Counted from the stretch's first letter, positions 44,167 through 54,270 are shown. The stretch: 64,000 bases of DNA from Paenibacillus dendritiformis (GCF_021654795.1 NZ_AP025344.1:4898501-4962500); one strand, 5' to 3'. The notes: generated from the sequence alone by a model not told the origin. Made by a program: numbers and translations.

Positions 44167-45701
44167 TGAGCCAACTGTGCCTGCCAATGGACTTGGAAGA
44201 AGATATCCCTGCAAATCACCTCGTTCGTATCATCAATCGAGCGGTGGATCGTCTGGATGATCAGATCTTTGCCTCCGCTTATCCAGGCGGCGGACGTCAT
44301 AACTACCATCCGAAAATGCTCGCCAAAATCATCATCTAGGCTTATACCCAGCGTATCTATTCTTTTCGTCAAATTGCCAAAGCGGTGCGTGAGAATATTC
44401 CATTCATGTGGCTTGCAGCCAGACAACGACCGGATTTTCGCACCATCAACCGCTTTCGGTCCGAGCGGATGAAGGATGTGCTCGAACAGATTTTCACCTC
44501 CATTCTTGGTTTCCTTGTCGAGGAAAATTACGTTAAGCCCGAACATTACTTTGTAGACGAAAATCGAAGCCAATGCCAATAAGTATTCCTTTGTCTGGGG
44601 AAAAGCCGTTGTAAAGCCCAAAACTAAAGTGCAAGAAAAAGTAAAGACGTTGTTTGCAAGCATTGAAGAAGCGGAGCGTCAGGAAGAGCAGGATCTGCAA
44701 GGGCAAGATTAACGAGAGCTTGGGGAATCGAGCGAGGTCACGAGCGAGAGCTGGAGAAAGCCGTAGAGCACCTGGAACAAAAGCTGCAAAAGCAACCCAA
44801 AAACAAACCGCTCAAAAAAGCAGTTCGGCTGTGGCGTAAAGATCTCCTGCCTCGCTTGCAAAAATATGAACATCATCAGGAAGTGCTCGGAGAATGGAAC
44901 AGCTACAGTAAAACCGACCCGGACGCTACCTTTATGCGAATGAAAGAAGACCACATGAAAAATGGACAGCTCAAGCCTGGTTATAATGTACAAATTGGCA
45001 CCGAAAATCAGTTTGTGGTCGGATACCGTTTGCATCAGCGGCCTACGGACACCCGTTGCATGAAACCTCATTTAGAGAATGTGAAGAACGCGCTGGGCAA
45101 GCTGCCGGGAACGATTATAGCAGACGCGGGTTATGGAAGCGAAGAGAACTACGCCTGTTTGGACGAAGAAAACGCAGAGGCTATCGTGAAATACAGCACG
45201 TATCATCAAGAAAAATCAAAGAAATGGAAACAAGATGTCAGCAAGATCGACAATTGGGAATATAATGAACAAACGGATACATGGACGTGTCCGGGCGGAC
45301 AAGTTCTTGGATTCCGGTATGAGAGCAAGCAAAAAAACGAGAGTGGTTATGAAATCAAACTTAGGCATTACCGAAGTCAGGATTGATCGAATTGCCCCCT
45401 CAAAGCAGCCTGCACCAAGGCCAAAGGGAATCGAGAAATCCGAGTAAGCATGAAGTATCTCCGCTCTAAGCAACAAGCGAGGGAGAAGCTGCGGAGCGAA
45501 GAAGGATATGCCCTGTCGGTTCGACGAATGGTCGAACCGGAACGTGTGTTTGGACAAATGAAAAACAACAGAGGATCCAGACGCTTTCTGCTTCGAGGCC
45601 TGTTAAAAGTAAGCCTCGAGGTCGGGTGGCTTTCCCTTGCCCCTAATTTGCTCAAGTGGGCAGTGATGAAGCAAAAAGGTCTAGTAGGGGAAGCAGTGTA
45701 A
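44167..45701 (+). pseudogene. Decayed IS1182-family transposase
   Basis: Fragments in several frames add up to one transposase: MSQLCLPMDLEEDIPANHLV (from 44167), in-frame TAG at 44338-44340, RQIAKAVRENIPFMWLA, YFVDE then frameshift near 44562 into KIEANANKYSFVWGKAVVK, PDATFMRMKEDHMKNGQLKPGYNVQ (from about 44920), GTIIADAGYGSEENYACL, and EGYALSVRRMVEPERVFGQMK (to 45701). Stops and frameshifts show it is dead. It is a different IS1182 lineage from the intact element at 7.6 kb. The left end is near 44021; the right end is uncertain, perhaps near 45774. Confidence 0.88.
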
Positions 45702-45778
45702 CCCCTAACTCGACCTTTTTTACGAATTTTACGGCCATCCTACAGGGAGTAAAAAACTACTTATGAGCCCCCCCTTTT

Positions 45779-46492
45779 TTACGAATCCAATCCTGGCTCC
45801 CGCTCCATATCCATCCCGAATAGGTCCTTGAAGCCCTGCTTGCCGGCCGCCGTAACCGTGACGGCCCTTGTCCCCGTCAGACGTTGAATCCAGCGAAGGT
45901 CTAACCATTTATCCAGCAGGGCATGGCCGAGCGCGCCCGCCAGATGATGGCGCCGCTCGCTCCAATCGAGACAGCAATGGCTGAAAGAGCGCCGCTTGGC
46001 CCGGGTTCGCCCCAGATCGATGCCCAAGTCCGCCAAAAATTGCTCGCCGTTAGCCGTAACGGCGAATTCCTTCTCTCCCTTAACCAGGAGCCCTCTCGCC
46101 AGCAGCCCCTCCGTGACCTGCACCCCTGCAAATCCGGCCAGGTGATCATAGCAGGTTCTTGCATAGCGAACCGCCTTGTCCTCCACCGATTGCTTAAGAG
46201 ACGAAATGACAGGAGGCGGGGCAATAGACAGCATCGTCTCCATCACCTGGGCCACTTCTTGATTCCGGATGCCGTAATAACGGTGCCGCCCATGCTTCTC
46301 CACACTGACGACATCCGCTTCCGACAGCTTGGCCAGGTGGAAGCTGGCCGTCTGCGGCTTAATGCCCGCCATATAGGCCAATTCGCTCGCCGGATGAAAG
46401 CGGCCGTCCAGCAGTGCGGTCAATATGGCCGCCCGCGACGGCTCGCTGACAAGCGAAGCGATGATAGCGACGTTCGCATTGGCTTTCACCAT
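45779..46492 (-). CDS. ArsR-family transcriptional regulator
   Basis: A 237-residue regulator. The N-terminal winged helix (LVSEPSRAAILTALLDGRFHPASELAYMAGIKPQTASFHLAKL, residues about 13-55) is ArsR-like; the long C-terminal extension (about 140 residues) is a second domain seen in some Bacillales members. No metal-binding CxC. AGGGGAGA precedes the start at 46492. Divergent from the flavin-reductase-like gene with an inverted repeat between, so it probably controls that gene. Confidence 0.82.
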   Translation of the reverse strand: MVKANANVAIIASLVSEPSRAAILTALLDGRFHPASELAYMAGIKPQTASFHLAKLSEADVVSVEKHGRHRYYGIRNQEVAQVMETMLSIAPPPVISSLKQSVEDKAVRYARTCYDHLAGFAGVQVTEGLLARGLLVKGEKEFAVTANGEQFLADLGIDLGRTRAKRRSFSHCCLDWSERRHHLAGALGHALLDKWLDLRWIQRLTGTRAVTVTAAGKQGFKDLFGMDMEREPGLDS

Positions 46493-46511
46493 GATCTCCC
46501 CTTTGCATTCC

Positions 46512-46535
46512 ATATTTCGATGATAATTGAAATAT
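46512..46535. promoter_or_regulatory. Inverted repeat in the ArsR/flavoprotein divergent region
   Basis: ATATTTCGAT (46512-46521) and ATTGAAATAT (46526-46535) are inverted arms with one mismatch around GATA, spanning the space between the two divergent genes. Likely the ArsR-type operator. Confidence 0.5.
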
Positions 46536-46584
46536 TGCTATTTTACAATAAATACGAATGACAAAGCCAAAGGAGAATGCAAAC

Positions 46585-47205
46585 ATGAAGCAACTGAATT
46601 CTATCCCCAAAACCAAAGTAATCCGCCCGAAAATTTTATATTACGGGATGCCTGTCATCTTGCTGAACACATTGAATGAAGACGGAACGGTCAACATTAG
46701 CCCGATGTCCTCGTCCTGGGCCTTGGGAGATTCGATTGTCTTGGGAATCGGTCCCGGATCGAAGGCGCTCGAGAATGTGCAGCGCCATCCCGAGTGCGTC
46801 ATCAATGTCCCCGGTCCGGAGCTGTGGAAGCAGGTCGAGCAACTGGCTCCTTACACCGGGCGAAGCCCTGTCCCTGACTTTAAGAAACAGATGGGATTCA
46901 CGTATCACAAAGACAAGTTCGAACGGAGCGGGTTGACTCCCGTTCCTTCAATGGCCGTGAAGCCGGCACGAATTGCGGAGTGTCCGCTTCAGATCGAGGC
47001 TCAAGTCCGTCATATTCGCATCTCGGACAGCGCGCTTCCGTTCGCCATCGTCGAGACGCAGACCATTCAGGTGCATGCGCACGAGGAAATCATTCTCGGG
47101 GAGCACCATATCAGCCCGAATCGGTGGAGCCCCCTTATCTATAATTTCCGGCACTACTTCGGTCTCGGCCGTGCGCTCGGCAAGACGTTCAAGTCGGAGA
47201 CCTAA
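46585..47205 (+). CDS. Flavin reductase-like domain protein
   Basis: A 206-residue FMN-binding split-barrel protein: PVILLNTLNEDGTVNISPMSSSWALGDSIVLGIGP is the flavin-binding start of this family, with NVPGPELWKQVEQLA following. Members reduce flavins or bind FMN for a partner oxygenase. AAAGGAG precedes the start at 46585. The ArsR-type gene is divergently transcribed. Confidence 0.82.
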   Translation: MKQLNSIPKTKVIRPKILYYGMPVILLNTLNEDGTVNISPMSSSWALGDSIVLGIGPGSKALENVQRHPECVINVPGPELWKQVEQLAPYTGRSPVPDFKKQMGFTYHKDKFERSGLTPVPSMAVKPARIAECPLQIEAQVRHIRISDSALPFAIVETQTIQVHAHEEIILGEHHISPNRWSPLIYNFRHYFGLGRALGKTFKSET

Positions 47206-47400
47206 GCGGAACCGACCGAACCGGCGTCCGGGAACAACGATGAAGATACGGATAGCCTTGCGGATCATTCAATTCTGTAACAACCGGCCGGCATCAAGTG
47301 TGATCAATGTATCGATACGATATATATTGAACACGCGGATGGCAAGCCATCGGCCGCCAAGGCAAGCGCCTCGCTCTGACCCTCATCGCCCGAATAGCTG

Positions 47401-47442
47401 CCGCATGGACACGGACTTCTCCGTAATCCATGCGGTGTTTTT
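47401..47442 (+). terminator. Strong intrinsic terminator
   Basis: CCGCATGGA/TCCATGCGG (9 bp) with an inner ACGGA/TCCGT stem, followed by TGTTTTT. It closes the flavoprotein transcript, 200 bases past its stop. Nothing else is seen in 47206-47502. Confidence 0.8.
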
Positions 47443-47502
47443 GCATATTCCAGTCCCTCCCGGGAAGACTAATTCAAAAATAGGGAAAGGCTGGGATAGC
47501 AC

Positions 47503-48219
47503 ATGATGGAGGAAACCTGGGTCGTCATCGTCCGATCCATAATCGCCTTCTTCAGCCTCGTGATCTATACACGGCTATTAGGCAAGCAGCAAATGGGGTC
47601 CCTCTCCTACTTCGACTATATTAACGGCATCACGATCGGGTCCTTGGCGGGAACGCTGGCAACCGATCTGTCTTCGAAGGGCTGGCTGCATTTCATCGGG
47701 CTTACAGTGTTCGTAATCATTACGTTTCTATTCCAGATTGCGACATTGAAAAGCCGATTTTTCTCCAAAGTGATCGATTCCGAACCAACCGTAGTGATTC
47801 AGCACGGCAAAATTCTGGAGCAGAACTTGAAGAAAATGCGCATTCGCTTCGATGAAATCATGATGCTGCTTCGCGAGAAAGATACGTTCGATATCACCAA
47901 GGTCGAATATGCCATCCTGGAGCCGAACGGGGGGCTCTCCGTCCTGCTCAAATCCGAGGATCAGCCATTGACGCCGAAAGATCTGAATCGGGCCGTCACG
48001 CCTGCCCGCATGATGACGGATGTCGTCCATGAAGGCAAAATTTTGACCGGTAACCTCGAACGAAGAAACAAGACGACGAAATGGCTTCATCATGAGCTAA
48101 AGAAGCAAGGGGTCGAAAATATCAAGCAAGTCAGCTTTGCGGCGATCCTGCCTGATGACACGCTATATGTCGACTTGTATAAAGATAACCTGTCCAATGA
48201 AACGGATAACCGCGAATAG
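47503..48219 (+). CDS. DUF421 (YetF-like) membrane protein
   Basis: A 238-residue protein with three N-terminal membrane helices (about residues 8-75) and a cytoplasmic DUF421 domain: SYFDYINGITIGSLAGTLATD, PTVVIQHGKILEQNLKKMRI, FDITKVEYAILEPNGGLSVL. Function of the family is unsettled; Bacillus members occur in spore or membrane contexts. It is followed by a DUF4363 gene 20 bases downstream, a pairing often seen. Confidence 0.88.
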   Translation: MMEETWVVIVRSIIAFFSLVIYTRLLGKQQMGSLSYFDYINGITIGSLAGTLATDLSSKGWLHFIGLTVFVIITFLFQIATLKSRFFSKVIDSEPTVVIQHGKILEQNLKKMRIRFDEIMMLLREKDTFDITKVEYAILEPNGGLSVLLKSEDQPLTPKDLNRAVTPARMMTDVVHEGKILTGNLERRNKTTKWLHHELKKQGVENIKQVSFAAILPDDTLYVDLYKDNLSNETDNRE

Positions 48220-48239
48220 TTATTAGCGAGGTGATCAGC

Positions 48240-48611
48240 ATGAAAATGAGAAAATGGCTGATGTTGGCCCTGGCCGCTCTTCTTCTCGTCCTTTTCGGAG
48301 CCGTCCTGGGCTCGGGCAATGTATTGAAGCAGCCGATGGGCAAAGAGGATCGGCTGCTGGAAGCGGTCCAGTCCATAGAGCAGCATATCGAGAAGAAGAA
48401 TTGGAAGCAGGCCAAGGACAAAGTCGACTACGCCTCCAATGCATGGAGACGTATTGTCAATCGGATTCAATACAGTGTCGAACGCGAATACATGTACGAT
48501 ATTTCCGGCATCCTCAGCCGCATCCGGGGCGGAATCGTAGCCAAGGACGATGCCGCTGTGATGGAAGAGGTCTATTTTTTCTACGAGCTCTGGGAAAATC
48601 TCGGCCGCTAA
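48240..48611 (+). CDS. DUF4363 family protein
   Basis: A 123-residue protein with an N-terminal membrane anchor or signal (MKMRKWLMLALAALLLVLFG) and a helical domain with RLLEAVQSIEQHIEKKNWKQA and YDISGILSRIRGGIVAKD. GAGGTGATC precedes ATG 48240. Co-transcribed with the DUF421 gene. Its stop overlaps the stop of the convergent gene by two bases. Confidence 0.83.
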   Translation: MKMRKWLMLALAALLLVLFGAVLGSGNVLKQPMGKEDRLLEAVQSIEQHIEKKNWKQAKDKVDYASNAWRRIVNRIQYSVEREYMYDISGILSRIRGGIVAKDDAAVMEEVYFFYELWENLGR

Positions 48612-49117
48612 CTCACGCATTCCCCCGTCAACGCTTCATACATCCGTTCCAGCGCCGCGGCCCCTTGCTCCTCCGCCCACTTCGCGGCCATCAGGAGAGC
48701 CTCCGCCTCGCTCGCAATCGCCGGCTCGTTAGGCTCTCCGCCATGCGGGAAAGGGAACAGCCGCTGCAGCCCGCGGAGAGCGCCTCCGCCACGGTGAATC
48801 GGCTGCAGCCCCTTTGTCCGCGCCTCCAGCCGATCCGCGTCATCACTGTCCGTTACCCGCAGCATGCAGACGAACTTCATCGGCAGTTCGTTCCGCTTCG
48901 TGTACGGAAGCGCCCCATCCTGCTGCGGATCGCGGCAGTACAGCTCCTGCTTCTCATCGTCATAGCCGTCGTTCAGCCCGAACTCCGGCCTGAACAGACT
49001 CCATCCGATAACCGGCAAGCCCTGATCGGTACTCGCTTGGGCGAACTCTATCGTTTCCCTCTCTTTATCATCATGAAAAACAGCGCCGATCGATAAAATA
49101 TGGGACCCGATTTGCAA
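48608..49117 (-). CDS. Unrecognised hypothetical protein
   Basis: A 169-residue frame with a TTG start at 49117 and no clear ribosome binding site, so the start is doubtful. The sequence is soluble, acidic and without motifs I recognise; segments such as LPVIGWSLFRPEFGLNDGYDDEKQEL and LPMKFVCMLRVTDSDDADRLEAR look like real protein rather than a shadow. Possible alternatives: truncated gene or noncoding. Confidence 0.5.
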   Translation of the reverse strand: MQIGSHILSIGAVFHDDKERETIEFAQASTDQGLPVIGWSLFRPEFGLNDGYDDEKQELYCRDPQQDGALPYTKRNELPMKFVCMLRVTDSDDADRLEARTKGLQPIHRGGGALRGLQRLFPFPHGGEPNEPAIASEAEALLMAAKWAEEQGAAALERMYEALTGECVS

Positions 49118-49201
49118 AAAAATGAATAAAAATGTAGACGAATTGACCAGTGTATGATATCACTAACATAAGGTGAAATAGGTGAATATTAGGAGGAAAT
49201 G

Positions 49202-50107
49202 ATGAGTTTTCGAGCACAATTTCTGCGAACGTTAATCATCAGCATCTTTGCGATGCTGATGGTTATCCTCATCGTATTGTTCCCGCGCGACCTCGATATT
49301 CATTATGATGAATACAAGGTCAACGTCAACTATGGCTTTAGTTGGGTAAAGTACGGGAACAATATCAAGGTTTTTTTTGCCGCTCTGTTCGATGAGGGAA
49401 GCCTTGGCAACGATCGTTACAATCTTCCGATCGTGACGGTCGTGCTGGTGTCCGTGGCCAAGAGCCTGGCCGTCATCGTCACGGCGCTCGTGCTGAGCTT
49501 CGGACTCGGCGTACTGAAGGGAATTATGGACTACAAGTTGTCGCGGACGAAGTGGAACTTTTTCGGCAATTGGACGACCTGGCTTTTCCAATCGCTGCCC
49601 GATTTTCTGGTTCTGCTGCTTATCCAGTGGTATGTCATCCGCTATCTGCCCTTTATCCGCTTTTTCTCGACGGAAGAATGGTACTCCTTTCTTCTGCCCG
49701 CCGTGCTGGTCTCGATATATCCGACGATGTATATCGCGCGCATCACGAGCGCTTCCATTGCGGAGCAGGAGAGTAAGATGTACATAACGGTAGCGCGTGC
49801 CAAAGGCTTGACCCAGCGTCTCATTTTTTACAAGCACGTCTTCTATAACAGCTTCGGCACGATTTTGACGCATCTCTCTTCCCTTTTCGTCTATGTCTTG
49901 TCCAATCTGCTGATGGTCGAGTACTTCATGAACTTCCCGGGAGCGGCCTACCGATTGTTTCTTGCTATCGATTACAGCGTCAACTTCGGAACCGGCCCCA
50001 ATTATGAGCCCGGCGTCATCATCGGCATCGCCTTCTGCTTCATGATCATGGTGCTTATCGTCCAATGGATCAGTCTGGCGGCGAGAAGACATTTCGAAGC
50101 GAGGTAA
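49202..50107 (+). CDS. DppB/OppB-type ABC permease
   Basis: A 301-residue membrane protein with six predicted helices. The EAA-type loop MYITVARAKGLTQRLIFYKHVFYNSFGTIL places it among peptide/nickel importer permeases (BPD_transp_1). AGGAGG lies five bases before ATG 49202. Followed by a DppC-type permease after 14 bases. No binding protein or ATPase gene is nearby, which is unusual. Confidence 0.88.
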   Translation: MSFRAQFLRTLIISIFAMLMVILIVLFPRDLDIHYDEYKVNVNYGFSWVKYGNNIKVFFAALFDEGSLGNDRYNLPIVTVVLVSVAKSLAVIVTALVLSFGLGVLKGIMDYKLSRTKWNFFGNWTTWLFQSLPDFLVLLLIQWYVIRYLPFIRFFSTEEWYSFLLPAVLVSIYPTMYIARITSASIAEQESKMYITVARAKGLTQRLIFYKHVFYNSFGTILTHLSSLFVYVLSNLLMVEYFMNFPGAAYRLFLAIDYSVNFGTGPNYEPGVIIGIAFCFMIMVLIVQWISLAARRHFEAR

Positions 50108-50121
50108 GGAAGGAGAACGAC

Positions 50122-51024
50122 ATGAAAAATATTACATTGTGGATCGGAGCCGCAATGCTGGCCATTATCGTGTTCTTTATGTTTTTCGGCCCCGAGCTTC
50201 CCATTGTCGACCAAGAATTGCAAGAAGTGAAGCACCGCTTCAACGAGAACAACCGGCTGCAGCTGCCGCCCTATCCGCCCTCATCACTCAATCCGCTAGG
50301 CTCGGACAAGAACGGCGTCGACCTGCTGAGCAAGCTGATTATCGGCACGAAGTCGACCGTTCTCATCGTATTGACGATTACGACGGCGCGCTATTTGATT
50401 GCCGTCCCCCTTGGACTGTTGGCCCGGCGCAAGAAAGGGATTGCCCATTTTATCGTGAATAGCATGAATCAGGTGTTCTCCTTTTTGCCATCCATTTTTT
50501 CGGCGGTGCTGCTGGTGAGCGTCCCTTTTATCCAAAACTCGGATAATCGGCTGTGGTGGGTCATTTTTATCGTGGCTGTCATCGAAGCGGGCCGCGTCGC
50601 CCATATCATTCAGGAACATACGCATAAGTTGTCGCGGGAGATGTACGTCGAGGCCGGCAACAGCCTCGGGTTGAGCCCGTGGCGGATGTCGAAAAGCTAC
50701 TATATGCCGTCGCTCCTGCCCGAGCTAGTCGTTAACTTCTGTCTCGATATGGGGAAAGTAATGCTGATTATCGGCCAGATGGGCGTATTGAGCATCTTCC
50801 TGACGCATCAATGGATCGAGGTCAATTACTTCACGCCGAAGTTTTTGAACACCAGTCTGGACTGGGCCTCGCTGCTCGCTGAGCACCGGGCCGAGATCTA
50901 CGTGAACAAATTCGGGTTCATCTTCTATCCAGCGGCTGCGATCGCCTTCGCCATCCTCACCTTCAATATATTGGGCGAGGGGCTGCGCCGCCATTTCAAC
51001 CGCCGCATGAACGTATTGCTGTGA
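50122..51024 (+). CDS. DppC/OppC-type ABC permease
   Basis: A 300-residue membrane protein starting MKNITLWIGAAMLAIIVFFMFF with PSSLNPLGSDKNGVDLLSKLI, the HPLGTDxxGRD-like motif of DppC proteins, and an EAA loop (MYVEAGNSLGLSPWRMSKSYYMPSL). AGGAAGGAG precedes the start. Pairs with the upstream permease. The missing ATPase must be supplied elsewhere. Confidence 0.88.
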   Translation: MKNITLWIGAAMLAIIVFFMFFGPELPIVDQELQEVKHRFNENNRLQLPPYPPSSLNPLGSDKNGVDLLSKLIIGTKSTVLIVLTITTARYLIAVPLGLLARRKKGIAHFIVNSMNQVFSFLPSIFSAVLLVSVPFIQNSDNRLWWVIFIVAVIEAGRVAHIIQEHTHKLSREMYVEAGNSLGLSPWRMSKSYYMPSLLPELVVNFCLDMGKVMLIIGQMGVLSIFLTHQWIEVNYFTPKFLNTSLDWASLLAEHRAEIYVNKFGFIFYPAAAIAFAILTFNILGEGLRRHFNRRMNVLL

Positions 51025-51093
51025 ACGCGTTCACGGCCTCCTTCAACTCGATTACCGCAACTCATAGTGAACATCAGTCTTCCTTTCATAAAA

Positions 51094-51130
51094 AAGAAGG
51101 TCCCAATACATAAGCGTACTGGGACTTCTT
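51094..51130. terminator. Bidirectional terminator between the permeases and the biosynthetic cluster
   Basis: AAGAAGGTCCCAATAC and GTACTGGGACTTCTT pair over about 15 bp with one bulge, with A/T-rich flanks on both sides. It serves the convergent DppC-type and exporter genes and marks the visible boundary to AT-richer DNA. Confidence 0.75.
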
Positions 51131-51138
51131 TATATCCA

Positions 51139-54100
51139 TTAAATTTTGGCCAACCCGTATTCAACAGCAGGTTTTTCCTGTACAATCTTACCCAACTCTA
51201 ATTTGATTATGTTATCTGCTGTGCCGAAATAAGCATCATCATGCGTAATCGCGATGATGCATTTTCCATTAGCTTTCATATCCGGCAATAGGCGATTGTA
51301 GAAGAAGTGCCGGAATTCCGGATCTTGATCAGCAGCCCATTCGTCAAAAAAACAAATCGGGCGGTTATCCAAATAAACATTCAAGAGGGCTAACCTCTTC
51401 CTTTGGCCTGTGGATAAATTCGTATTGCTCACGCGGCCATCCTCTGAAATTTCCACTTTATCTTGCAGCTGCATCATCTCCAAATACTTCCGAATCTCAG
51501 CTTCCCTGCCATATGTATCGATTCCATACAAATGATCGAAAAGGTAAAAATCCGTAAATATGGCGGAGTAATATTCCCCCAGAACATTAGGGTTTACGGC
51601 TTCCCCATTAATCAGGATTTGACCTTCGTGAGGTTCGTAAAGTCCGGTAAGCAGCTTGCCCAAGGTTGACTTGCCGCTGCCATTTCCGCCAGTAATAAAT
51701 GTTGTTTCGCCGGCGCGGAAAGTATAACTTAAGGGTCCAACCACAAATTGAAAACCGCCATCATTATTATATTGGTAAGAAATGTTTACCAATTGTATTT
51801 CTTTCACCTCTCGCTTTATTTGCTCACCGCAAGATACACCGACTTTTAAATTTCTCAATTCCTGCAATAATTCATTAATTCTATTCAGACTGATCCTGAT
51901 CCGGGTAAATTCCGGAACTGCATTCAATAATCCGTTGACCGGGCCGGTCATGTATAGAAAAACGAAAACATAATTACTAATGCTCCCCTTATTGAGATCA
52001 GGGAACAGCACCGGGAATATAAAGATTGCACATCCTATGACTAAAGTGAACAACAACTCGCCGATGACAAAAACGTTAGCGAAGGCAATATCTCCTTGTG
52101 ATCGCTTCACTCGATAGGAATCGTAAATATCTACGGCCCCTTTTTGAAAATGGACCCGTTTTTTATGATGAAGACTTAGCTCCTTAAAGCCTTCCAGAAG
52201 TTGATCTATTATTTTGAAAAATTTGTTCTGGATATCCCGGGTCTGCTCCCAGACCCGATGTGCATGACGAGCAAAAAAGTAATAAAAACCCGAGGTCATG
52301 ATAATAACCGCCAATGAGACAAGCAAGCCATAAAAGTTGATGAACCCCAGATATATAAAGCAACAAATCAATGTAACGAAACTCGTTAATCCTCCGATTA
52401 CAATATTAATAGAACCGCTAATCGTTTCTGTGTCATTATTCAACACCGGGTAAATTTTTTCTTTTCCAAACTTCTCAATTTTCTGGTAAGTAGAATTTAG
52501 AATCGTATTTGTGATTTCTTTCTTTTTAACAAATAAAGTATCATTTGTGAACCGAATTAATCTCGTTCGCAGAAACTTCTGTCCAACTACATACAGGATT
52601 AATCCGATAGCAAAATAAACGACGAGACCAAGCGAGAAATTATTCCTGGAAAGGGATATGTTTACGACAAAAATAATGAAAGCATTTCCAAATCCGCTTA
52701 ATAAACTGATGAGGATCAGGGAGAATATCGCATTATCGCCCTTTTTAGGAAATAACAAAGACAAAATGAACATCAACGTATATATCCAAATGGATGCTAA
52801 AGCCATTAAAACAGCAATGAGTATCGTAACCGGTCCCCACACCAAAACAAATGGCCACGACATTTCGTTAAAAAGAACATTCGGCAATAGATACAAGCCA
52901 ATCGATAAAACAATAGAAAAGGAAATAAGGGATACAATTCCAACTATTGTTGATGCGGTGACGGGCTTATAGCTTCGTTGGCGGCGAATCAATTCAAAAA
53001 TGAGAGATAACACTTGATACGTCAAGTACAAGCCTAATAATCCTAGGATGAAAATGCTTAACGATGCCACGAAATCAACTCTTGTATAAAGATCGGAAGC
53101 GTTGCTTGTAATCTCCTTCCCCCTTATTAAGTTAAGAATATTTTCTCCTGTATTGCTTATCGCAGCCGAATTGATGTTAGCTAATATGACAATACCGGAT
53201 TGATCGCCCGGTAATAAACCTACATAGGAAGAAAAGGTTGGATTCTCTCCTGCGTGAGCTATCTCCCCTTGTCCTGCTTGGTAAACATTCCAACCAAAAG
53301 CATACGAAGAACCGTTGAAAGCTGGCCCGACAGTGCGATCAGCCTCATGGGATTTTTTAATCAATTCCTTGAATGTGTCCGGTATATCTTCCGCCAGTCC
53401 GAGCTGAATCTTTAGCCATCTACCCATATCATGACCGTTCGAAATGATATATCCTGCCGGAGCATTGCCTCTATATTTCGGAGATGTGTATTCTATAGGG
53501 TGAAAGAAGCCTCTTTTATAGCTTTTCGCGACCTGCATGCCGTCCTGCAGTTGGCTGTAGAATTGCGTGTTATGTAATCCAAGCGGTTGAAAAATATGCT
53601 CCTTCATGTATGCTTCATACGGGGTTCCCGATACTTCCTCAATAACAAGTCCGAGAATATCATAATTGATTGTACTATATTGGAATTGCTCCCCTGGCCG
53701 GCGATCCAATTCAACCCCTGCAATATGGCGCACTGTTCGTTCCAGCGCATCCGGACTGTTGTCCGCCGGTATTTGATCAATCGTATGAAAAGGTATCCCG
53801 GTTGTATGATGCAGCAACTGTTTGATTGTTAACGATTCTTTTTTTCCTTCATACATAGCGTAGAACCAAGGGATGTACTGAGACACTGCAGCATCAAGTT
53901 TTACCTTCCCTTCTTGTTCCAGTGCGAGAATAGCTAGCGCTGTAAATGCTTTGGAATTCGAACCGATTTCAAATAATGTGTTTTCGTCAACTTTCGCTTC
54001 TTTTGAAAGGTCGGCATAGCCATAGCCTTCTCCAAGTACATCCTGATTTTCGCTGATAACCGCAACATAAGCTCCAGGGATATTGTTTTTTTGCAGACTT

Positions 54101-54216
54101 TCCTTAGCCAATTCCAAGACAGATTCGCTCATCACACTAACGCTATCTGCGTAAAGGGGAGGTGTATTCCCAAAAGTCACGATAAAAACTAAAATCAAAG
54201 CTATGGCATGTTTCAT
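51139..54216 (-). CDS. Serine peptidase (ClbP/ZmaM-like) fused to cyclic-peptide ABC exporter
   Basis: About 1,025 residues. A signal peptide leads into an outward-facing S12/class C beta-lactamase-type domain: SNSK (Ser86-Lys89), YSTINYDILG (Tyr180) and HAG (His321), nearly the same spacing as Ser95/Lys98/Tyr186 of ClbP. Several helices follow from about residue 385, then a full cyclic-peptide exporter (SyrD/PvdE type): six helices, Walker A TGGNGSGKST, signature LSTGQRKRL, Walker B ICFFDEWAADQDP. Family knowledge: such fusions in zwittermicin-type pathways remove an N-acyl-D-Asn cap during export. GGGAGAG supports start 54216; ATG 54237 is the alternative. It is the last gene of the cluster in the window. 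Confidence 0.85.
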   Translation of the reverse strand: MKHAIALILVFIVTFGNTPPLYADSVSVMSESVLELAKESLQKNNIPGAYVAVISENQDVLGEGYGYADLSKEAKVDENTLFEIGSNSKAFTALAILALEQEGKVKLDAAVSQYIPWFYAMYEGKKESLTIKQLLHHTTGIPFHTIDQIPADNSPDALERTVRHIAGVELDRRPGEQFQYSTINYDILGLVIEEVSGTPYEAYMKEHIFQPLGLHNTQFYSQLQDGMQVAKSYKRGFFHPIEYTSPKYRGNAPAGYIISNGHDMGRWLKIQLGLAEDIPDTFKELIKKSHEADRTVGPAFNGSSYAFGWNVYQAGQGEIAHAGENPTFSSYVGLLPGDQSGIVILANINSAAISNTGENILNLIRGKEITSNASDLYTRVDFVASLSIFILGLLGLYLTYQVLSLIFELIRRQRSYKPVTASTIVGIVSLISFSIVLSIGLYLLPNVLFNEMSWPFVLVWGPVTILIAVLMALASIWIYTLMFILSLLFPKKGDNAIFSLILISLLSGFGNAFIIFVVNISLSRNNFSLGLVVYFAIGLILYVVGQKFLRTRLIRFTNDTLFVKKKEITNTILNSTYQKIEKFGKEKIYPVLNNDTETISGSINIVIGGLTSFVTLICCFIYLGFINFYGLLVSLAVIIMTSGFYYFFARHAHRVWEQTRDIQNKFFKIIDQLLEGFKELSLHHKKRVHFQKGAVDIYDSYRVKRSQGDIAFANVFVIGELLFTLVIGCAIFIFPVLFPDLNKGSISNYVFVFLYMTGPVNGLLNAVPEFTRIRISLNRINELLQELRNLKVGVSCGEQIKREVKEIQLVNISYQYNNDGGFQFVVGPLSYTFRAGETTFITGGNGSGKSTLGKLLTGLYEPHEGQILINGEAVNPNVLGEYYSAIFTDFYLFDHLYGIDTYGREAEIRKYLEMMQLQDKVEISEDGRVSNTNLSTGQRKRLALLNVYLDNRPICFFDEWAADQDPEFRHFFYNRLLPDMKANGKCIIAITHDDAYFGTADNIIKLELGKIVQEKPAVEYGLAKI

Positions 54217-54270
54217 AAATCTCTCCCTGTTTTTCATCCAGTTGGACTCTGCCTCTGCAACCCTGCTGGA

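Noticed and set aside
45754..45774. Right terminal inverted repeat of the decayed IS1182-type element
   Set aside because: Only a few positions match the left end beyond the G run, so the boundary cannot be fixed from sequence alone.
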